Assembly: GCA_031002005.1 (NCBI GenBank) | Contig: JARYHS010008074.1 | Coordinates: 14,020,924-14,084,923 of the forward strand | Length of the DNA stretch: 64,000 bases | Direction of reading: 5' to 3' | DNA from: Vandiemenella viatica | Lineage: Eukaryota; Arthropoda; Insecta; Orthoptera; Morabidae | The notes under the pieces: generated by a model | What the model saw: the letters and a program-made list of their open reading frames with translations, nothing else | Database searches by the model: none | What the model was told of the DNA's origin: nothing | Program-made: the position numbers and the translations under genes | In this document: piece by piece, positions 45,010 through 56,140 of the stretch | How the letters are laid out: the number at the start of each line of letters is the position of its first letter | Position numbering within the stretch: position 1 is the stretch's first letter

Positions 45010-45628
45010 TTTGTGGTATTCCAACAACAACAATTAGAGCCTTCTAAAATAGCCCTTCTATAGTAATTGAACGGTTTGGCTGCACTTGGGCGATTATTAT
45101 ACAGCCGTTCTATGCCTGGGCGAGTAACCACGTCGTACACGGGACTGCCAGGTGTTGTGGCAATGTGCAGGTAGTGTCTCGCACCATGAGGAGGTGCCGG
45201 CGGATGGAAAGCGGCGGCTCGCAACTCATCACATATGCCCACGTGCATCCAAATAGGGAAGTAGTCGCTTCTATGGAGGTCGCGATCTACTTCCCATTGC
45301 ACGGATTCCAAAATTAAAGAAGAGCACAACTAAAGGTCAATGGCAAAGGACGAACCGCAAGCAGTGGTAAAGTGGGATACAAACGTCCTCTTGCTCCATT
45401 AATCTACCAACCACTCTGCCTCTGGGGCAGTCGGTGTTCGAGCCCCACAACGCACTATTTGCATTGAGGTCTCCTAGGAGGAGGAATGGCCGATTAAGCT
45501 GCCGCAATATGTCAGTAAGTTCGTCATACTCGACGGGCGCATTCGGTGGTAGATACCCTCTAAACCTTTTTGAATGTAAAATGGAGAGATCTTTTCGAAA
45601 GATCCATCCACCCGTGTCATAATAACGA
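45010..45628 (-). mobile_element. I-clade-like LINE scrap D, internally deleted mosaic
   Basis: Minus-strand order is an ORF1 scrap (FRKDLSILHSK-type, about 45628-45560), a direct join to the endonuclease (LPPNAPVEYDELTDILRQLN to DYFPIWMHVG, about 45555-45240), then a join to the RT C-terminal region (HYLHIATTPGSPVYDVV, about 45235-45060). Two internal deletions removed most of ORF1/endonuclease and RT. The right edge is where the tail of copy B begins. Confidence 0.8.
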
Positions 45629-45659
45629 AGGTTGTTGTTGTTATTGTTGTTTTTAGGGC

Positions 45660-46100
45660 TTTAGGGCGCGTCTACATCTAGGTCATTAGCGCCCTAGCAA
45701 GAGTACGGAATGACAATGTGGTTAGAAACACACTGCCGTCTGCATCGCCGACTGTAAATGGGTCGGCCACACAGACAGCACAATAAAATACAAAAATAGT
45801 GGTAAAAACACAGCCCGCATGGTCGACTGTAAAGGGGTCGACCATGCAGACAACAGGATTGAGTAAAATACTAAAACAGGGGCTGTAAAATGGCCTAAGA
45901 TGCACAAACAAATAGTACTGGCTGGTTGGCTGTAGAGGAGCCAACCAGCTATAACGAACACTGAAGCAACGAACTGGCTGGCTGTAAAGGGGCCAACCAG
46001 GCATAAAAAATATACACGGATTGGTGGCTGTAGAAAAACCACCAAACCATTCTAAAAACTAGGATGATCTCCCCAAAATTTTTGGACTGAGACCGGCCAA
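45660..46100 (-). repeat. 3' UTR hairpin array of LINE copy B
   Basis: Perfect or near-perfect hairpins: 45817-45847 (11-bp stem GCATGGTCGAC, loop TGTAAAGGG), 45921-45949 (11-bp stem GCTGGTTGGCT, loop GTAGAGG), 45974-46000 (stem 8 of 9 bp, loop TGTAAAGGG) and 46021-46045 (7-bp stem TTGGTGG). A longer one lies at 45735-45779 and the terminal one at about 45660-45697. Linkers of the type CAATAAAATAC separate the first ones. Confidence 0.8.
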
Positions 46101-49100
46101 ATTGCAAAATTTTAAAACCTTTCCCACATTGTCATTGTTTAAAATAACGGGCAGATCGTTAGCTAAGCCAACATCCGCCCTTACGTTTAAAAAAAGTATA
46201 CAGTCAATTAAAATGTGGCGCACCGTCAAAGGTACGCCACAAGCATCGCATTCCGGAGGGTCCTCTCGGCGCAGAAGGAAACCATGAGTCAGAGGACAGT
46301 GCCCTATACGGAGGCGAGTAAGGAGAACCTCATCCCTCCTCGCCCGCTGGAAGGAGCTGCTCCACTACTGAACGGTCGGTTTGACCAGTCGGAGCTTATT
46401 ATGCTCTACTTCCAGCCACTGCCTCTGCCATGCTTCAAAAACAATTCTCTTCGCTACCGAGGTAAGGTCTGACTTTGGGACCGGATCAAAGTCGGTTTCG
46501 ACCTTGTTGCAGGCTAATTTGGCAGCTGCATCGGCTGCCTCGTTCCCCATGATTCCCACATGACCGGGTACCCAGCAGAATAAAACCTCCTTTCCACGTG
46601 ATTGGAGGGAAAGGAGGGCGTCCTGGATGTCCTGGACTAGACGGTCTGCTGGGTACATGGTTGCTAACGCCTGAATACAGCTGAGGGAATCACAGCATAT
46701 GATATACTTCATGTCGCGGCATACCTTCATACGCTGGAGCGACTTTAGCAAGCCATAACACTTCGCAGTGTATACGCTGCACCTGCTATGCAACTTGTAT
46801 GTATAAGTCGCTCGAGGGAACACAACGGAGCAACCCACTCCGTTAGCCTGCTTAGACCCATCTGTATACACCAGGGTAAAATCGCGATGGTGATTCAAAA
46901 CATCCTTAAAAACATTTAGAAATACCCTGTCAGCGGTAAACAGTTTGTTGTACCGCGACAGGTCTAAAATCGTTCTGGGCCTCTTTAAAAGCCAGTGAGC
47001 AGATTAACTCCATCCCTGGTAATAAAAAGCGGGCAGTTCGCATCCGTATTCTTCGAAAATAGCCTTTGTACGGTGGCTGAATGGTTTGGTCGCTCTGCGG
47101 CGATTAGCTTATAGCTGTTCAAAGTTTGGGCGCATCACTACGTCGTACACGGGACTACCAGGCGTTGTGGCAATATTCACATAGTGTCGCACCATGAGGA
47201 GATGCCGCCTGGTGGAAAGCGGCGGCTCGCCAGACTCGGCACAAATGCTCGGTATCGGGCTGGTGCGGTAAGCACCTGTGGCGAGCCGAATTCCTGCATG
47301 GTGGACACTATCAAGTATCCGAGGATAACTGTCCCGTGCCGAACCGTATACGATGCAACCATACTCGAGACGCGACCGTACAAAGGCTCTATAAAACTGT
47401 AGCAGGCAGGAGCGATCAGCGCCCCACGACCTGCCACACAGACATTTTAAAAGATTAAGAGTTTTCAAGGCCCTGGCTCTCACATCTTTTAGATGCGCAA
47501 GCCAGTTAAGCCTTGTGTCTAAATAAGGCCCAGAAATCTAACAGTATCAGTAAAACGTAGAACGGTGTTCCTCAGGGTAAGGTGGGACTCCGATAAAAGG
47601 CTTCTGCTACGAGTAAAAAACGGAAACCGGTGTGCACTGACCATTCATCCAGCCTGTTCAACGCGAGCTGCAACTGCCGCTCTGCGCTTCTCAGGCTGGA
47701 TGATGTAATAAAAATTAAGAAGTCGTCCACATATAAGGAGAAACGTATGGGACTCCTTATGACGACTGATATGCTGTTAATCGCTATGGCGAAAAGGGTC
47801 ACGCTTAAAACTGACCCCTGAGGGACACCGTTTTCCTGAGTAAAAATATCAGACACTTCACTACCGACTCGGTACCGGAAGCAACGACCAGATAAAAATG
47901 ATTTTAAAAAAAAGGGGTAGGTTACCCCTAAAGCCCCATTCATGTAACTGTTTTAAAATCACATGCCGCCAGGTAGTGTCGTAGGCCTTTTCAAGGTCGA
48001 AAAAAAACACCCACAAGGTGTTGGCTGCGGATGAATGCATCTTGTATGGCCGCTTCCAGCAGGATCAGGTTGTCCAAGGTGGAACGGAACTTCCTGAATC
48101 CACACTGAAAGCGGCTCGGAAGATTACGGGATTCAAGACACCAGACGAGGCGGCGATTCACCATCTTCTCCAGTGTCTTCCCCAGGCAGCTAGTCAAGGC
48201 AATACTACGATAACTACCTGGCAACAATTTGTCTTTTCAGGTTTTAAAATGGGTATTAATGTTGCTTCTTTCCACGAGTCGGGGAAGTGTCCTCCGGTCC
48301 ATATATCGTTAAAAATATCCAGAAGGTACTCTTTAGCATCATTATTAAGATGCCTCAGCATCTGGTACTGGATCAGATCAGGCCGTGGAGCAGTGTCTTT
48401 TGCGCTGTTCAGTGCAGACTCGAGCTCCCAAAATGTAAATGGCCTGTTGTAGGCCTCTGTATCCGACGAATCGAAACACAGCACATGTCTCTCGGCAGCA
48501 ACCCTTCGTTGCTGGAATGAGGATCAAAACTGACAGATGAAGTGATAGCGGCGAAGTTCTCCGCCATCAGCTGCGCTATGCTTCGTTCGTCGGTAATTAC
48601 ACGTCCTTAATACAGTAATCCAGATACTGGTGGGCGGGAGTACCTTCCAGATATACGGCGGATGGACTCCCATACTTTGGCTGATGGTGTGGAACGATTT
48701 ATTGTGCTCACAAAGGTCTGCCATGACCTTTTCTTGCTCTCCTTAATAACACGACGCGACTTTGCTCTTGCAATACGGAACGCTGCCAGGTTGTCTGAAG
48801 TTGGGTGCAACCTAAAACGACGCAACGCCCGTCTACGACCCTGAATAGCGGAGCGACATTCGACGCTCCACCAGGGTACGGGCGTCCTTCGCAGTGTTCC
48901 GGAGCTTTTAGGCATAGAGACGTCAGCTGCCTGGTGAATCACTTCGGTAAAGTGATTCACCCTCTCCACAACATCGTAATACTCTTTAAGAGTAATGGAG
49001 TGGCGGTAGAGTTGCCAATCGGCTTTACTGACGTTCCATTTGCGTCGGTTATTCCCTCCTCCGCGTTCAAACTCTACGTGCATCCATATTGGGAAGTGGT

Positions 49101-49716
49101 CGCTTCCATGAAGGTCGCGATCCACCTCCCAATGCACGGAGTCCGCGATTGAGGGGGAGCACAATGAAAGGTCGATGGCAGAGGACGATCCGAAAGCAGT
49201 GGTAAAGTGGGTCATTTCGCCAGTATTGAGGATGCATATTTCCTCTTGCTCCATTAATCTGCCAACCACTCGGCCTCTGGGGCAATCGGCGTTCGAGCCC
49301 CACAACGCACTATGTGCGTTGAAGTCTCCTAAGAGGAGGAATGGCCGTGTGAGCTGCCGCAAAATGTCGAGTATGTCGACATACTCGATGGGCGCATTAG
49401 GAGGCAGATAAATGCAGCATACGGTCAGTTTAGTGGGACCGTGTATCCTCACTGCCACTGCTTGTAGATGAGAGGTGAGAGCAATAGGTTCGGAGTGGAC
49501 AGTGTTTCGCACAAACAAGGCCACTCCGCCATTCGCTCGATCACCCTCGGAATCGTCCTTTCTATAGATGTCATAACCTCTTAGCACAGGATGGTGGTTT
49601 GGTCTAAAATGTGTCTCCTGTATACAGAGACACAATGGATTAGACCGTGCTAAGAGATGGACTTCCTCTTTGTGAGCCTGAAAGCCATTTACGTTCCATT
49701 GTAGTATGGGAGCCAT
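46080..49716 (-). pseudogene. ORF2 of copy B: endonuclease intact, RT and RNase H broken
   Basis: The first 369 codons (49716-48607) are open. The endonuclease has WNVNGFQAH, IQETHFRP, YLPPN, LLGDFNAHS, SAIDLSLCS and LHGSDHFPIW, i.e. all catalytic and metal-binding positions. The RT is split into frames at 48484-48194, 48227-47991, 47943-47572 (with SLYVDDFLIF) and 47483-47109. The RNase H frame (46898-46365) has YTDGS and WVPGHVGIMGNEAAD but stops early at a TAG where copies A and E have a Trp-containing PWSSSFQ. Confidence 0.87.
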
Positions 49717-49717
49717 C

Positions 49718-50946
49718 TCACCTATTCAACCTCACCCGCCCCGGGTCGGGTGGGTCATCGTCCCGTGACTGCTGAGGAACGGAACCAGGTTCGTCCACCA
49801 GCATTACGTCGTCTTCATTATCCGAAGACGACTCTCGTAGTAAGGCCTCGGAGTCATGCGGACTTTTCTTCCGCCGAGGCCTGTTCCTCCTCTTCTCCTT
49901 TCCAGAGGGGGACCTGGGAGGAGAAGTCGGAGGAGATTTCACAAACATAGTGGGGTCCGAGTGCTTGAATTTCGGACCCCTGATCTTCTGCACTGTTTGC
50001 CATCCGCTACTGGCCGATGGCGTTTCCGTTACTTCTGTTGAATATGCTGTTTCTGCTATAGGGGCCGCTGTGTCAGAGGGCCCCGTTGCAGTAACGGATG
50101 ACTGTGCTTTTGCTGGTGGAACCATTGAACCTGCTGTCTTTGTGGTCGAGGATCCAGAGGTGTTGCTACCAACATCCACGGTCTTCGGTGTAATGACCTT
50201 GGTTACACTGGCGCCACATTTGCATTGACATGTGCACGTTGTACTTGTGCCCATGTCTGCAAAGGACGTCTGTGTTGCAACACTCTCTTTCCTGACGGGA
50301 GTTGACAAGGTTTTTGCGAAGCTTGTAGCGAAGACAGGTGGCGCAAGCGCCTTAAACCTCTTCTTCGCCTCGCCATATGATAGACGTTCCTTGGTTTTCA
50401 ACTCCTGTACCTTTTTCTCATCAAGGTACACTCGACACTCCCTGCTCCAGGCTGGATGAGATCCAGAGCAGTGTACACACACCTGTGGGAGAGTACAACT
50501 AGTTCCTGGCTCATGTGCGCCCTTTCCACATTTCCCACAGGTGGGGTTGCCCTTACACGTCACCGTCGTATGTCCGAAACGCTGGCACGTAAAACAGCGC
50601 ATTGGTTCCGGGACATACGGACGGATATTAAGATTTAAGCAGCCAGCTTTAATGGCTTTGGGCAACGTTGAGTGTCGTACGTCAGGACGAAGGTGGCTGT
50701 CTTCTCAAGACTGCCGTTAACCATTCATGTGATCTGACGGACCTCGACCACATGTTCTGTTGACCATTCCTTAAGGAGTTCCTCGGTAGTAATGTCAATC
50801 AGGTCGCGGCAGGTGACCACGCCTTTACTCGAATTAAGAGTTTTATGGAGTTCCCACTTTACTGCGAACTCCCCGAGCTTCTCACACTTAAGGAGGAGGA
50901 CAGCCTGCTTATTAGTAGATGTTTCTAATAGCAGGGTCCCGTTCCT
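49718..50946 (-). pseudogene. ORF1 of copy B, 5'-truncated and frameshifted
   Basis: The open part (50665-49718, 315 codons) contains CFTCQRFGHTTVTC, CGKCGKGAHEPGTSC and CVHCSGSHPAWSREC, followed by the Ser/Pro/Lys-rich C-terminus ending RVRLNR and TGA. 50666-50946 continues upstream in another frame. The start is missing at the junction with copy C. Confidence 0.85.
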
Positions 50947-51724
50947 CAGCTTCTGTGAAGTGATTCACCTTCTCCCGTATACTGCCACAGGGTTGTAGCA
51001 GTACAGAACGGCAGAAGAGCTGCCAATCTGCACCACTGACGTTCCATTTACGCCGGTTATTACCTCCTCCCCGCTCACACTCAACGTGCATCCAAACAGG
51101 GAAGTGGTCACTTCCATTTAGGTCGCGATCCACCTCCCAATGCACGGAGTCCGCGATGGAGGGGGAGCACAAGGAAAGGTCAATGGCAGAAGACGTACCA
51201 GTAGCAGTGGTGAAATGAGTCATTTGCCCTGTATTCAGGATACAAATTTCCTCCTGCTCTATCAATCTACCAACCACTCGGCCCCGGGGGCAGTCGGTGG
51301 TGGAACCCCACAACGCACTGTGGGCGTTGAAATCTCCCAAAAGGAGAAAGGGCCGAGTGAGTTATCGTATAATGCCAACCAGGTCGTCGTAACCGACTGA
51401 CACACTGGGTGGCAGATAGACAGAGCATACGGTCGGTTGGATTGGACCGTGTATTTTCACCGCTACTGCTTGTAGATCAGATGTGACAGCAATGGGTTCG
51501 GAGTGGACCGTGTTCCGAAAAAACACGGCCACTCCGCCCTTCGCTCGATCACCCTCGGTATCGTCCTTCCGGAATATGTCATAACCACTTAGCACTGGCT
51601 GATGTTTTGGTCTAAAATGTGTCTCCTGGAGACAGAGACACAATGGATTAGACCGTGCTAACAGTTGGACTTCCTCTTTGTGAGCCTGAAAGCCGTTTAC
51701 GTTCCACTGAAGTATGGGAGCCAT
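50946..51724 (-). pseudogene. ORF2 of copy C: endonuclease only, cut at the B/C junction
   Basis: ATG at 51724, one base after the ORF1 stop. The first 120 codons are open to a TAA at 51364-51362, where copies A and B have a Gln (RQL). The same frame then continues with GDFNAHSALWG, SAIDLSLCS and GSDHFPVW to about 50950, then switches to ORF1 sequence of copy B (ELRNGTLLLE in another frame). Confidence 0.85.
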
Positions 51725-51760
51725 TCTACCTGTTTAAAACCACCCACCCCGGGTCGGGTG
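51722..51760 (-). promoter_or_regulatory. ORF1 stop / ORF2 start with adjacent GC hairpin (copy C)
   Basis: TAG (51728-51726), A, ATG (51724-51722). Upstream, 51741-51760 can pair CACCC with GGGTG around CCCCGGG. Same arrangement as in copies A (4537-4572) and B (49718-49752). Confidence 0.55.
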
Positions 51761-53342
51761 CGTCAGGGTCTGGTGTCTGCTGAGGAACGGGACCAGGGTC
51801 TACGTCCACCAGCATAACGTCATCTTCGGGGTCCGAAGACGACTTTTCTTCTAAGGCCTTGGCGTCTTGCGGATCTTTCTTCCGCCGAGGCCTTGTCCCC
51901 CACCTCCCTACGCTAGTTGGGGAACTAGGAGGAGAAGTAGAGGGGGACTTCAAGAACATGGTGGGGTCCGTGTGTTTAAACTTCGGACCCCGAACTTTCT
52001 GCACTAGCTGCCATCCGCTATTGGCAGGTGGCGTTGCCGTAACTACATTAGCTGAAGATAATGCTTCTGCTATGGGTGCTGCTTCTGCTGTTGCAGAGGC
52101 ACCCACAGCTGAAGCTACTTTAGCGGATGGCTGTGCTTTGGTTGGTGGAATTGATGACCCTGCTGCTGTAGTGGCCGAGTTAGCAGGAGCGCTTCTACCG
52201 ACGACCGCGATCCTTGGTGGTAGGACCTTAGTGGGCTGCGCACCACACTTGCACTGGCACCAGCATGTCGTGCTCGTGCCCGTGTCTACAGCGGTCGTCT
52301 GCGTAGCAACGCTCTCCTTCCTGACGGGAGTTGGTAACGTTCTGGCGAAGCTAGTGGCGAAGACCGGTGGCGCAAGCGCCTTAAACCGTTTCTTCGCCTC
52401 GCCAAAAGATATTCTTTCCTTAGTCTTCAACTCCTGTACCTTCTTTTCTTCAAGGTACACTCGACACTGCCTGCTCCAGGCTGGATGTGACCCGGAGCAG
52501 TTAATGCACACCTGTGGGAGGGTGCAATTTGCACCCGGTTCGTGCGCCGACTTTCCACATTTCCCACAAGTGGCGTTGCCTTTACAGTTCGCCGTCGTAT
52601 GCCCGAACCGCTGGCACTTAAAGCAGCGCATCGGGTCCGGGACATACGGGCGAACATTCAGATTTAAGTATCCAGCTTTAATGGATTTCGGCAACGTCGG
52701 AGTGTCGAACGTCAGGACGAAGGTGGCAGTCTTCTCAAGATTGCCATTAACCCTTCGTTTGATTTGCCTGACCTCGACCACATTTTCTGATCTCCACTCC
52801 TTAAGGAGTTCCTCTGACTCTATATCGATCAAATCTCGGCAGGTGATCACGCCTTTGCTGCTATTTAGAGTCTTATGGAGTTCACATTTCACTGTGAACT
52901 CCCCGAGCTTCTCACACTTAAGGAGTAGGGCAGCCTGTTTATAGTTAGATGTCTCTAACAGCAATGTCCCGTTCCTCAGCTTCTTTACGCTTTTTAGGGT
53001 ACCAGATATTCCCTCTATTCCTTTCTGTATATAGAACGGAGAGACCTTTCCAAAGGATCCCTCCGTTCTTGCCATGATCACAAAGGCGTTGTCTATGAGA
53101 CAACCCTCTCTGTTATGATTCACTTGTTCCGGAGGAGGGCTGTCAACCCTCGCCCACTTGTTGGAACTGGGTGTATTTTTTTTAACCTGCGGCACACCCG
53201 GACCGCAGGGGTTTTGTTTTTGTTTGTGAGGAATTTTTAGTCCCACGAGCAAAAACATTTTAAAAAAGAAGTGCTCATACAACAGGGGTGCGCAGGTTCC
53301 CCTGAGGTTGCACGTTATCGAGTGATTTCCCTCATCACCCAT
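51726..53342 (-). CDS. ORF1 of copy C: intact gag-like protein
   Basis: Nucleic-acid-binding protein expected to coat LINE RNA. It is open from an ATG at 53342. A second ATG at 53258 (MFLLVG) is shared with copy A and may be the true start (about 510 aa). The N-terminal region to about residue 100 is basic; a central region is conserved with A; then come three CCHC-type knuckles: CFKCQRFGHTTANC, CGKCGKSAHEPGANC and CINCSGSHPAWSRQC. The C-terminal third is Ala/Pro/Ser-rich and ends in an acidic SSSDPEDDVMLVD block. It ends VVLNR, then TAG, one base, and the ORF2 ATG. Confidence 0.88.
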   Translation of the reverse strand: MGDEGNHSITCNLRGTCAPLLYEHFFFKMFLLVGLKIPHKQKQNPCGPGVPQVKKNTPSSNKWARVDSPPPEQVNHNREGCLIDNAFVIMARTEGSFGKVSPFYIQKGIEGISGTLKSVKKLRNGTLLLETSNYKQAALLLKCEKLGEFTVKCELHKTLNSSKGVITCRDLIDIESEELLKEWRSENVVEVRQIKRRVNGNLEKTATFVLTFDTPTLPKSIKAGYLNLNVRPYVPDPMRCFKCQRFGHTTANCKGNATCGKCGKSAHEPGANCTLPQVCINCSGSHPAWSRQCRVYLEEKKVQELKTKERISFGEAKKRFKALAPPVFATSFARTLPTPVRKESVATQTTAVDTGTSTTCWCQCKCGAQPTKVLPPRIAVVGRSAPANSATTAAGSSIPPTKAQPSAKVASAVGASATAEAAPIAEALSSANVVTATPPANSGWQLVQKVRGPKFKHTDPTMFLKSPSTSPPSSPTSVGRWGTRPRRKKDPQDAKALEEKSSSDPEDDVMLVDVDPGPVPQQTPDPDAPDPGWVVLNR

Positions 53343-53604
53343 ACACCTCCTCGGCACGTGGCTGACCTTGAGGTTGAGGGTTTTTTTTATAGAGGTTTGT
53401 TCCGTCCTCGCGATCCGGGCGATGAAACCAAGATCCCCGTTCTCCTAGGCACACAACGTTCCACCGCCACGCCCTACGGTGGTCGTTGAAGCATGGTAGG
53501 AGTTTACGGTGTGGGAAACTTGCGGCGCTCACAAGTTTCCAGCTCGGGCACCGCGGGTTCGCCAAACCCGTACCTGGCACTTGCGTACCAGGCCCCTGCG
53601 GGGG
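53343..53604 (-). promoter_or_regulatory. Structured 5' UTR of copy C
   Basis: From the 5' end on the minus strand, three successive hairpins can form: CCCC-GCA-GGGG, CCTGG...CCAGG and CGGGTT-TGGCG-AACCCG, within the first 50 bases. Copy A has the same sequence. LINEs of this type carry internal promoters, so both promoter and RNA-structure roles are possible (inferred). Confidence 0.5.
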
Positions 53605-53605
53605 A

Positions 53606-54000
53606 TATGTGAACGTATGATTCACAACCGTCTGAGGCATCCCACGAAATCAGCTATTGCCAAACACCAGTTGGAATAAGAATATGAAATACTGTGGGAA
53701 AATACAAAAGTGTGAGTTAGAACCGAAGGATATCTACAAAGAAAAATTAGAAAGGCTGTTCTAATATTCACCAACACCCGAACAACCTCAACAAGGATGG
53801 TGTTTATAGTCTTAGCCAGGCTTGAAAATATGTGTTAAATAATAATAATAACTCTTTACTCATAGATGCTAATTTGTAAATCTCTAGCAGATTCTAGTAT
53901 CTAGCAGATTCAGTAGGCGACTAGTCCCCTGAAGACGACCTAAGTCCAGGTCGAAACGTGAAGAAGGAGCAGGAGGAGCATTTCGACGCGGCGTTAATCT
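53606..54000 (+). pseudogene. Penelope-type GIY-YIG C-terminal scrap and 3' region
   Basis: Plus-strand frame 53606-53760 resembles the second half of a GIY-YIG domain: LRHPTKSAIAKHQLE, one stop, then YEILWENTKVCELEPKD and LERL. It corresponds to the SAVAEHSVQEGHTFEFEKTT part of the 17295-19733 ORF. Downstream, at 53928-53962, is CTGAAGACGACC...GGTCGAAACG, a phrase common after such ORFs. The LINE copy C 5' end abuts it. Confidence 0.5.
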
Positions 54001-54230
54001 CGTAAGCAATTTACATTAGTATGACGGCTGTGAAAACAGCAAAATCTTTTGAAATCCCATATCAAATGAATTAAGTGGTCAACTTTATATGTGACTGATT
54101 GGGTCAAATAAGATGTAACTGTGTGAACAACTTCGTAGCGCGTAGCTATCGCATGTGATTCAGCAAGTAATGGAATCGTTCCGTGGTGGGGGGACAGGAA
54201 GTTTCAGTTGCCGACTGGCAGTCAGTCGCG

Positions 54231-55317
54231 ATGGCTACGTGGTCCGTTGAGCATCGTGTTTTCGCAGTGGAAGAGTTTGTACGCAATGACGAGTCAATTG
54301 TTGCTGTGACGCGTGCCTTTCGCAGGCGTTTCAACATCCCACCTCGCGGCAGTGTTCCTAAGCGAGAAACGATATTGAGTTGGGTGCATAATTTCCGAAC
54401 TACTGGTTCATGTGCTCCAAAATGGATGCCTAGACCTCGAACAATAAGAACGCCTGAGAAGGTGGCGCGTGTGAGACGCGATGTTATTACGAGCCCACTT
54501 CGATCAACGATACGTTGTGCTCAAGCTCTTGGAATGTCACGTCGGAGCCTTCAAAGGATTCTTAACCAAGAACTAAAATTCCACCCCAATAAAATCATGG
54601 TGGTCCAGAAGATTCTCCCAACAGACCATCTTCAAAGGCTTCAGTTTAGCCAACGGATGTTGGAGTTACTGGAACATGAAAACCTGATTATCATGATGTC
54701 TGACGAGGCTCACTTTCACATTATCGGTTACGTCAACAAGCAAAATTGCCGTTACTGGGCCGACACTAACCCAAGAGACCTACGCCAATCGCCTCTCCAT
54801 AGTGACAAAGAGACGGTTTGGTGTGGGGTTTCTAAGGTAGGGATAATTGGGCCTTACTTTTTTGAAAATGAAAGGGAGCAGGCGGTTACAGTTAATTCGC
54901 AGCGTTATGTGAACATGATTGAAGAATTTCTTCTCCCACAACTTGAAGAGAACAATACGACATGGACAATATGTGGTTCCAACAAGATGGGGCAACTGCA
55001 CATACCGCTAGGATATCAATGCAAGCTGTACGCGCTCTGTTCCCTGGCCGTTTGATTTCCCGTAATGGAGATGTCCATTGGCCCCGTCGCTGACCGGACC
55101 TCGCGGTATGTGACTTTTTCTTATGGGGCTATTTAAAAGCAAGGGTCTACATGAACAAACCCCAGACCATTCAGGAGTTGAAGGCAGAAATTCACAACAC
55201 AATCACATCAATTCCTGGTGATGTGCTTGAGCGGGCAATGCGGAACGTTAAGGACCGACTCCAAGAATGCGTCGCTCGAGAAGGAGGGCATTTGATGGAT
55301 GTAATTTTTAAAAACTA
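54231..55317 (+). pseudogene. DD41D (rosa-like) Tc1/mariner transposase, dead
   Basis: ATG at 54231. The N-terminal DUF4817-like helix-turn-helix (VEHRVFAVEEFVRND) and second HTH are intact. The first block is MSDEAHFHIIGYVN. A small indel near 54970 shifts the frame before FQQDGATAHTA, and a TGA replaces Ser in the WPRRSPDL block (near 55095). The final Asp is in VCDFFLWG. I count 41 residues between the second and third Asp, the spacing of rosa-type elements. It ends VIFKN at 55317. The right inverted repeat ends GCGCCACCCTG at 55447, before a TA. The matching left end was not found. Confidence 0.88.
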
Positions 55318-55449
55318 ACTTTACTAATTTTTTGTTAATAAACTTCCATTGTAACTACACGTTTTGAACTTTATTTCAATGTAATACCTTTAAAATTGAT
55401 AGTTTAACAAGTATTTTAAAACCACCCGATCCGTTTGCGCCACCCTGTA

Positions 55450-56140
55450 TCATCAAGCTGCCAGTAAGTGACCTGACGAGGTTAATGTAATTATACAAAG
55501 GCGACCGGATAGTGAACGAACCAGACTGAATATTACTGCGCGGATGAGCAGACGCTTGCCGCTAGCTTCACTGCGCGAACTGCACGGACTTGAAAATGCA
55601 TGGATTATTGATCAAATGAGTATCAATGGCTTTGAGGAACCGATAATTGCTTAGGAAATCCCTTGCAGGGTAATATTTAGGTGTTATGTGCTTCCAGCAA
55701 GTGAAAGAAATCTAACAGAACTTGTTGATGTGTTGTTGCTGCATAGTACATGGCCTTACCACAGCGGACGATCCTCGCACATTTTCTAAGGGATTGGAGT
55801 GGAGCCACACCAAATGCCGCCCAAATGATCAAATTCCTCTCTGACGTTTTACTTGAAAAGGCAAAACGTATCAGACAAAACATAAACATTGACCTGGATG
55901 AAGACGGACGACTTCCAGAAAACGGATCGGCGGGGGCATTGTTTTCCGTCTAGTCGTCAAGCATATTGTTACGTGTAGACGTGCTTCCGTTTTGTCTGAC
56001 ATTTTTTCTTCAGTCTTCTATCATCTCTCAGATTGTGCAAAACTAAAGTAACTATTACTTTGATTTTGTTTTCAAAAAAAAAAAAAAAAATACGAGTTGA
56101 AGATGTCGGATTTACGACATTGGTCTCATGATATTATTTA
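55450..56140. other. No gene recognised
   Basis: Contains an open frame at 55750-55953 (67 codons) with no family I can name. It could be an exon or leader of the Harbinger-type element that starts downstream. Confidence 0.4.

Larger units (their letters stand above)
45629..50946 (-). mobile_element. I-clade-like LINE copy B, 5'-truncated
   Basis: (AAC)n-type tail (45629-45660), hairpin 3' UTR, ORF2 (49716 down to about 46080) and ORF1 truncated at its 5' end at about 50946. There it joins copy C within the endonuclease of C. The ORF1/ORF2 boundary (TGA, G, ATG) is intact. Confidence 0.85.
50947..53604 (-). mobile_element. I-clade-like LINE copy C, 5' part
   Basis: Full 5' UTR, intact ORF1 and the endonuclease part of ORF2; the rest is lost at the junction with B. 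The 5' end (53600-53604) is CCCCG on the minus strand with one more C than copy A. It lies in a Penelope-type scrap at 53606. Confidence 0.87.

Noticed and set aside
45540..45570. Splicing as the cause of the internal deletions in LINE scrap D
   Set aside because: Neither junction has GT-AG at the removed ends when compared with copies A and B.
53550..53604. HDV-like ribozyme at the LINE 5' end
   Set aside because: A GGCGAA phrase recalls the HDV catalytic strand, but the bases around it pair as a simple hairpin and there is no room for the P4 and P1 pairings.
55545..55600. GC-rich segment with GCGCGGATGAGCAGACGC as a tRNA- or ribozyme-like element
   Set aside because: No cloverleaf, A/B box pair or ribozyme core could be built from it.
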